A stretch of 64,000 bases of DNA from Flavobacterium endophyticum (lineage in GTDB: Bacteria; Bacteroidota; Bacteroidia; Flavobacteriales; Flavobacteriaceae), in assembly GCF_003634455.1 (NCBI RefSeq), contig NZ_RBLC01000002.1:248001-312000 (forward strand). The letters run 5' to 3'. Of the stretch, positions 60,229-64,000 are shown one piece after another (the first letter of the stretch is position 1; each line of letters begins with the position of its first letter). The notes below the pieces were generated by a model. The model was not told the DNA's origin and made no database searches. It saw nothing but the letters and a program-made list of their open reading frames with translations. The translations under genes and the position numbers were made by a program.

Positions 60229-60969
60229 ATGCCAATAGCTTCGAATTTCACTTCTATTTTCAGCAAAGACTGGGAACTCAATTTTACGCAATGCACTCCA
60301 AACGGTTATTTAAAATATACTGACTTGTGCAACATATTGCAATTGACAGCTGGCGATCATGCTGAAATTGGAGGCATTAGTTTTACAGACATGCAGGAAT
60401 TTCATCAAGCTTGGGTATTGAGCCGAATGAAGCTTGAAATCGAGTCGTTGCCTAAATGGAAAGATGTCGTAACCGTAAAAACTTGGATCATTTCTTTAGA
60501 AAATTCACGCTCGGTGAGAGCTTTAGAAATGTATGTTGGTGGAAAGAAAATTATAGGGTGCGAAACGTATTGGGCTGTTTTCAATACAAAGTTGCGCAGG
60601 CCTGAACCTTTAGCGCTTCCGCACGAGCATTTCGAAAAATATGCTACAAAATTTTCAACAGAAGAAAGAGTTAAAAAAATAGACCTTCCAAAGTACATGA
60701 AAAATGCCAGCGAAAGAAAAGTAGTTCTTTCTGATTTGGATATCGTTAACCATGTCAATAACGTAAAATATCTTGAATGGTGCCTGGATTTGGTCAATTT
60801 TAAATCCATATTGAAGCAGGACTTAAAAAGTTTCGACATGAACTTTATGAAGGAACTGGTTCTTGGTGATGAGGTTTCAATACAAGAAGCCTCATTAGAC
60901 AATAAATCTATTTATTCGATAGCAAAAGAAGGCAAAACTTGCTTTGCTTTAGAATTAAACTGGAAATAA
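60229..60969 (+). CDS. Acyl-ACP thioesterase (FatA/FatB-like)
   Basis: The 246-residue protein has two hot-dog folds as in acyl-ACP thioesterases (PF01643): ILQLTAGDHAEIGGIS, WVLSRMKLEIESLPKWKDV and, in the second half, VVLSDLDIVNHVNNVKYLEW, with the catalytic-region NHVNN. It would release free fatty acids from acyl carrier protein. It follows miaA by 18 bp in the same direction. Confidence 0.92.
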   Translation: MPIASNFTSIFSKDWELNFTQCTPNGYLKYTDLCNILQLTAGDHAEIGGISFTDMQEFHQAWVLSRMKLEIESLPKWKDVVTVKTWIISLENSRSVRALEMYVGGKKIIGCETYWAVFNTKLRRPEPLALPHEHFEKYATKFSTEERVKKIDLPKYMKNASERKVVLSDLDIVNHVNNVKYLEWCLDLVNFKSILKQDLKSFDMNFMKELVLGDEVSIQEASLDNKSIYSIAKEGKTCFALELNWK

Positions 60970-60974
60970 AAAGT

Positions 60975-61006
60975 CAAAAAAAAAGCTCCAATTTCTTGAA
61001 GCTTTC
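60975..61006 (-). terminator. Terminator of RprXY-like operon
   Basis: AAAGCT and AGCTTT form a stem (extended by TC/GA) around an AT-rich loop; a long A-run on the plus side gives a T-run for minus-strand transcripts. Confidence 0.65.
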
Positions 61007-61010
61007 TCTC

Positions 61011-61727
61011 TTATTCTGAAACTTTATTTTTGACTACAAGTCTAAAACCTTCACCGTGAATGTTTAAGATTTCGACATCTTCGTCAGATTTCAAGTATTT
61101 TCTTAGTTTGGCGATATAGACATCCATACTTCTTGAAGTAAAATAGTTGTCATCTCTCCAGATTTTTGTCAGCGCCAATTCTCTTGGCATTAAGTCGTTT
61201 TCATGAACAGCAAGCATTTTAAGCAATTCATTCTCTTTAGGGGAAAGTTTGATTGGCTCTTCATCTTTAAATGTCAAGAAACGTAGTTTTGAATTCAGGT
61301 GGAAGTTTCCAATCTGGAACTCAAATTTAGTATTATCTGTTTTGCTGTCAGACGCTTTTCTTTGGATAATTGCCTTGATTTTCATCAACAATACTTCTGA
61401 ATCAAAAGGCTTATTCAAATAATCATCAGCTCCAACTTTGTATCCTTTCAATACATCTTCTTTCATTGACTTTGCTGTCAAGAAGATTAACGGAATATCT
61501 TTATTTTTTTCTCTGATTTCTTTAGCCAAAGTATATCCGTCTTTGTAAGGCATCATTACGTCAAGAATGCACAAATCGAAAGTATCTTTTTTAAATTTCT
61601 CGAAACCTTCCATCCCGTTCTTAGCCAAGGTAACCTCGAAATCATTCAGATTCAAATAGTCTTTCAAAATAGAACCGAAGTTTGGATCGTCTTCGACTAG
61701 GAGGATTTTCTTGTTTACATTTTCCAT
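61011..61727 (-). CDS. OmpR-family response regulator (RprY-like)
   Basis: The 238-residue protein has a receiver domain with phospho-acceptor Asp56 (FDLCILDVMMPYKDG) and KPF near residue 107. The C-terminal OmpR winged helix (about 130-235) includes LSPKENELLKMLAVHEND and SRSMDVYIAKLRKYLK. It is close in sequence style to RprY of Bacteroides. It is encoded immediately after the partner kinase gene (3 bp), so both come from one transcript. RprXY-like pairs are widely conserved in Bacteroidota; the stimulus is unclear. Confidence 0.95.
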   Translation of the reverse strand: MENVNKKILLVEDDPNFGSILKDYLNLNDFEVTLAKNGMEGFEKFKKDTFDLCILDVMMPYKDGYTLAKEIREKNKDIPLIFLTAKSMKEDVLKGYKVGADDYLNKPFDSEVLLMKIKAIIQRKASDSKTDNTKFEFQIGNFHLNSKLRFLTFKDEEPIKLSPKENELLKMLAVHENDLMPRELALTKIWRDDNYFTSRSMDVYIAKLRKYLKSDEDVEILNIHGEGFRLVVKNKVSE

Positions 61728-61730
61728 AGC

Positions 61731-63314
61731 TTAATTAATTAGTGGTAATTTTATAATGAAGGTACTGCCCTTCCCTTTTTCGCTTTCAACAAATATTTGA
61801 CCGTTGTGGTCGTCTATAATTCTTTTTACGTAGGCCAATCCTAAACCGTGGCCTTTTACGTTGTGTAAATCTCCCGTATGTTCTCTATAGAACTTCTCGA
61901 AGATTCTTTTTTGCGCCACCTTGCTCATCCCCTGTCCTTGGTCTTTTACTTTGATTAGGATAAAATCTTTGACATTTTCGGTATAAACATCAATAATCGG
62001 GGCTTCTGGCGAATATTTTATTGCGTTGTCTAAAATGTTGACGATTACGTTTGTAAAGTGAACATCGTTGACCAATGTTGTTGTTCTTGTCGCATTAAAA
62101 TGCGTATTTATGGTTCCTTGCCTGTCTTCAATAATCAGATTCACGTGTTCTACAGCATCTTCCACTATAGTTTGGACATCAATCGGGTCCTTGTTAATTT
62201 CAAGTTCTTTCTTTTCTAGCTTAGAAATTCTAAGAACGTTTTCGACTTGGGCGTGCATTCGTTTATTTTCGTCTCGAATCATCTGCAGATAGCGGTGGAC
62301 TTTTTCTTTGTCCTCAATTATCTTAGGATTCTTGATAGCATCCAGAGCCAAATTTATGGTTGCGATAGGCGTCTTAAATTCGTGCGTCATGTTGTTGATA
62401 AAATCGGTCTTGATTTCAGAAATCTGGCGCTGTTTTATCAATTGGTTCAAGGCGCTGGCATAAGCAATAATAATAATCAGGGTAAATGTTATCGACAAAA
62501 TGGTAATGCCAACCAAATCTGTGAATAAGAATTTCTTTTTCTCCGGAAAGCTAACCAGCAATTGGTACTTGCTTTTCCCATCATTATCAGTCAGAATCGG
62601 CGTTTGAAAAGTTGAATTCTTATCAAATTTAAAATTGTCTGACCTTATTTTTGTCGCAAGGCCATCACTGTAAATACCAAACTCGAAAGGTGTTTTTACT
62701 TCGTATTGCTTTAATTCTTGCTGCAACATCTTTTGCAGTTTTTCTTTAGAAACCCTGTCTTTCAAAGGTTTTGTTTCTGCAATATCTTTATAAAACATAT
62801 CAAATTGTGCTCTTTCAAGCATTTCGATATTTCCAGATTTTTCTATTGTTATATCGGGAGTCGTATTTTTTTGGATTCCTGAATTGTCAATCGGTTTGCC
62901 TGAATATATTTCAGTCCGACGCTTAGAAATATAGCTTTGGGCTTTTACTGAATCTTTTTTCTTATCAAAGAACGTCAGATTGATATTATAATCTTCTGCA
63001 ATAATGTTGTTTGAATAAATAATGGTCTCGTTGGTAACCTTATTTTTCTGTACAAGAACAAAATCTAGCAATTGGCTTGGATTTGGGTCTTTCCCAATAC
63101 TATCTCTTAATATATTATACTGATTAACAATAGTATATGTTTCCTGCTGCTTTAATTTCTCTGAAACATTTCCTATTACTTGTTGTACATGATATTTAAA
63201 TTGCTCTTCGTTATTCTTGAAAGATGTATTAATCAAATATAACTGAACCAAAATAATTCCTATCAAAGATAGGCTCATCAACACAACCAGTAAGCGAAAC
63301 AATGTCTTATTCAT
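61731..63314 (-). CDS. Sensor histidine kinase (RprX-like)
   Basis: The 527-residue protein has transmembrane helices at about 6-28 and 266-286 with a periplasmic sensor domain between them. The kinase core has the H-box FINNMTHEFKTPIATINLA (His311), N-box NVIVNILDNAIKYSPEAP, G1 VKDQGQGMS and G2 GHGLGLAYVKRI. All catalytic motifs are intact. It is the first gene of a two-gene operon with the OmpR-type regulator. The periplasmic domain has no recognised fold. Confidence 0.93.
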   Translation of the reverse strand: MNKTLFRLLVVLMSLSLIGIILVQLYLINTSFKNNEEQFKYHVQQVIGNVSEKLKQQETYTIVNQYNILRDSIGKDPNPSQLLDFVLVQKNKVTNETIIYSNNIIAEDYNINLTFFDKKKDSVKAQSYISKRRTEIYSGKPIDNSGIQKNTTPDITIEKSGNIEMLERAQFDMFYKDIAETKPLKDRVSKEKLQKMLQQELKQYEVKTPFEFGIYSDGLATKIRSDNFKFDKNSTFQTPILTDNDGKSKYQLLVSFPEKKKFLFTDLVGITILSITFTLIIIIAYASALNQLIKQRQISEIKTDFINNMTHEFKTPIATINLALDAIKNPKIIEDKEKVHRYLQMIRDENKRMHAQVENVLRISKLEKKELEINKDPIDVQTIVEDAVEHVNLIIEDRQGTINTHFNATRTTTLVNDVHFTNVIVNILDNAIKYSPEAPIIDVYTENVKDFILIKVKDQGQGMSKVAQKRIFEKFYREHTGDLHNVKGHGLGLAYVKRIIDDHNGQIFVESEKGKGSTFIIKLPLIN

Positions 63315-63385
63315 CGAAACAAAATTAACATTTTAACATTTAATCAATAAATACATTAACCAAACATTAACATCTAATTCATAAA

Positions 63386-63970
63386 TTATTGATTTCTTAA
63401 TACGGAAATTATGTTTTCTGCAGATTCTTTAGCTTTCGCCAAATCGATGTTTTCAATTACAAAATCGCTAAGGGCTTTTTTCTTTTCATCGTCCCATTGA
63501 TGTGCCATTCGCTGTTCGACAGCTTCTCTTGAAACGCCATCTCTTTTCATAACTCTCTTGATTCTAGTCTCTTTTGGAGCTGTGACTAAAATAATCTTGT
63601 CGCAATCTTTATAGCTTCCGCTTTCAAAAAGTATTGCGGCTTCTTTTACGACTAAAGGAAGGTTTTCGTACTGTTTTACCCAGTTTTGGAAATGCAGGAA
63701 GACTTCGGGGTGAATGATGTTGTTGTATTTTCTAAGTTTTTCGGGGTCTTGAAAAACCAATGCTGCGATCTTTTTTTTATCTATTTTTTCTTTATCTAGT
63801 ATATCTTCTCCAAATAAGGCAACAACTTTGGCAATTACTGCATCGGTCTCGAGTATTTTTTTCGCCTCGATATCAGCAATATAAACTGGAACTCCCAGCG
63901 ATTCTATATGCTGGGCGATGGAGCTTTTTCCGCTCCCGATTCCTCCAGTCAAGCCAATAATTTTTGTCAT
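63386..63970 (-). CDS. coaE: Dephospho-CoA kinase
   Basis: CoaE phosphorylates the 3'-hydroxyl of dephospho-CoA, the last step of coenzyme A synthesis. The 194-residue protein has the P-loop IIGLTGGIGSGKSSIAQHI at the start, VPVYIADIEAKK, NIIHPEVFLHF and EAAILFESG with a conserved lid region, and RDGVSREAVEQRM. The full frame lies within the window; its promoter is in the final 30 bases or beyond. Confidence 0.96.
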   Translation of the reverse strand: MTKIIGLTGGIGSGKSSIAQHIESLGVPVYIADIEAKKILETDAVIAKVVALFGEDILDKEKIDKKKIAALVFQDPEKLRKYNNIIHPEVFLHFQNWVKQYENLPLVVKEAAILFESGSYKDCDKIILVTAPKETRIKRVMKRDGVSREAVEQRMAHQWDDEKKKALSDFVIENIDLAKAKESAENIISVLRNQ

Positions 63971-64000
63971 AATCTTTTAATTTTTAAAGAACAATTCCGG

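Overview
The window reads as chromosomal DNA of a member of the Bacteroidota, most probably Flavobacteriaceae (Flavobacterium-like). Evidence: low-GC codon use, TAnnTTTG-type -7 promoter boxes with almost no Shine-Dalgarno signals, a type IX secretion C-terminal sorting domain, an SOTCase/AOTCase-type ArgF', YtxJ, a FatA-type acyl-ACP thioesterase, and LytS/LytTR and RprXY-like two-component pairs. No rRNA, tRNA, CRISPR array, transposase or prophage gene was seen.

Region 1 (1-4.8 kb). A degenerate tandem array with a 21-22 bp period lies beside an HxlR-type regulator divergent from a DUF2306 membrane protein. A hypothetical gene and an overlapping TPR-histidine kinase/LytTR response regulator pair follow.

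Region 2 (5.0-10.1 kb) is the most unusual part. A 558-residue protein carries six 43-44 residue Thr/Ser/Pro/Cys-rich repeats plus a Cys-rich tail. After a strong hairpin come an aminoglycoside-phosphotransferase-like kinase, a HopA1-family protein and a LanC-like cyclase with intact zinc ligands. Together they supply kinase, phospho-lyase and cyclase activities expected of lanthionine formation, split over three proteins. This resembles class V lanthipeptide enzymes (APH + HopA1) but adds a canonical LanC, and the likely substrate is a giant repeat protein instead of a short peptide. I consider this the candidate new system. The kinase/LytTR pair next door is a plausible regulator.

Region 3 (10.1-27.4 kb): a MoxR-like ATPase/VWA pair, a pentapeptide-repeat protein, MiaE, a TonB-type outer-membrane protein, a serine hydrolase-BlaI-M56 (BlaR1-like) operon, glyA divergent from fahA, a lipoprotein, a beta-propeller protein and a T9SS-exported amidase.

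Region 4 (27.5-35.9 kb): a complete arginine operon (GNAT, argG, argC, argD, argF', argB, argE, argH) preceded by a long leader that encodes a 23-codon peptide with three CGG arginine codons and contains a terminator-like hairpin.

Region 5 (36-64 kb): ytxJ, clpB, small hypothetical proteins, an aldose-1-epimerase homologue, an unusual ABC ATPase/membrane protein pair, VF530, a histidine phosphatase, a GNAT, smpB, a Fic protein, pcm, a 32-residue membrane peptide, a prolyl oligopeptidase, a LytS/LytTR pair, and a long run of + strand metabolic genes (Gfo/Idh oxidoreductase, 3-hydroxyacyl-CoA dehydrogenase, DUF1015, YggS, exonuclease/GIY-YIG, K+ channel, miaA, acyl-ACP thioesterase). It ends with an RprXY-like two-component pair and coaE on the minus strand.
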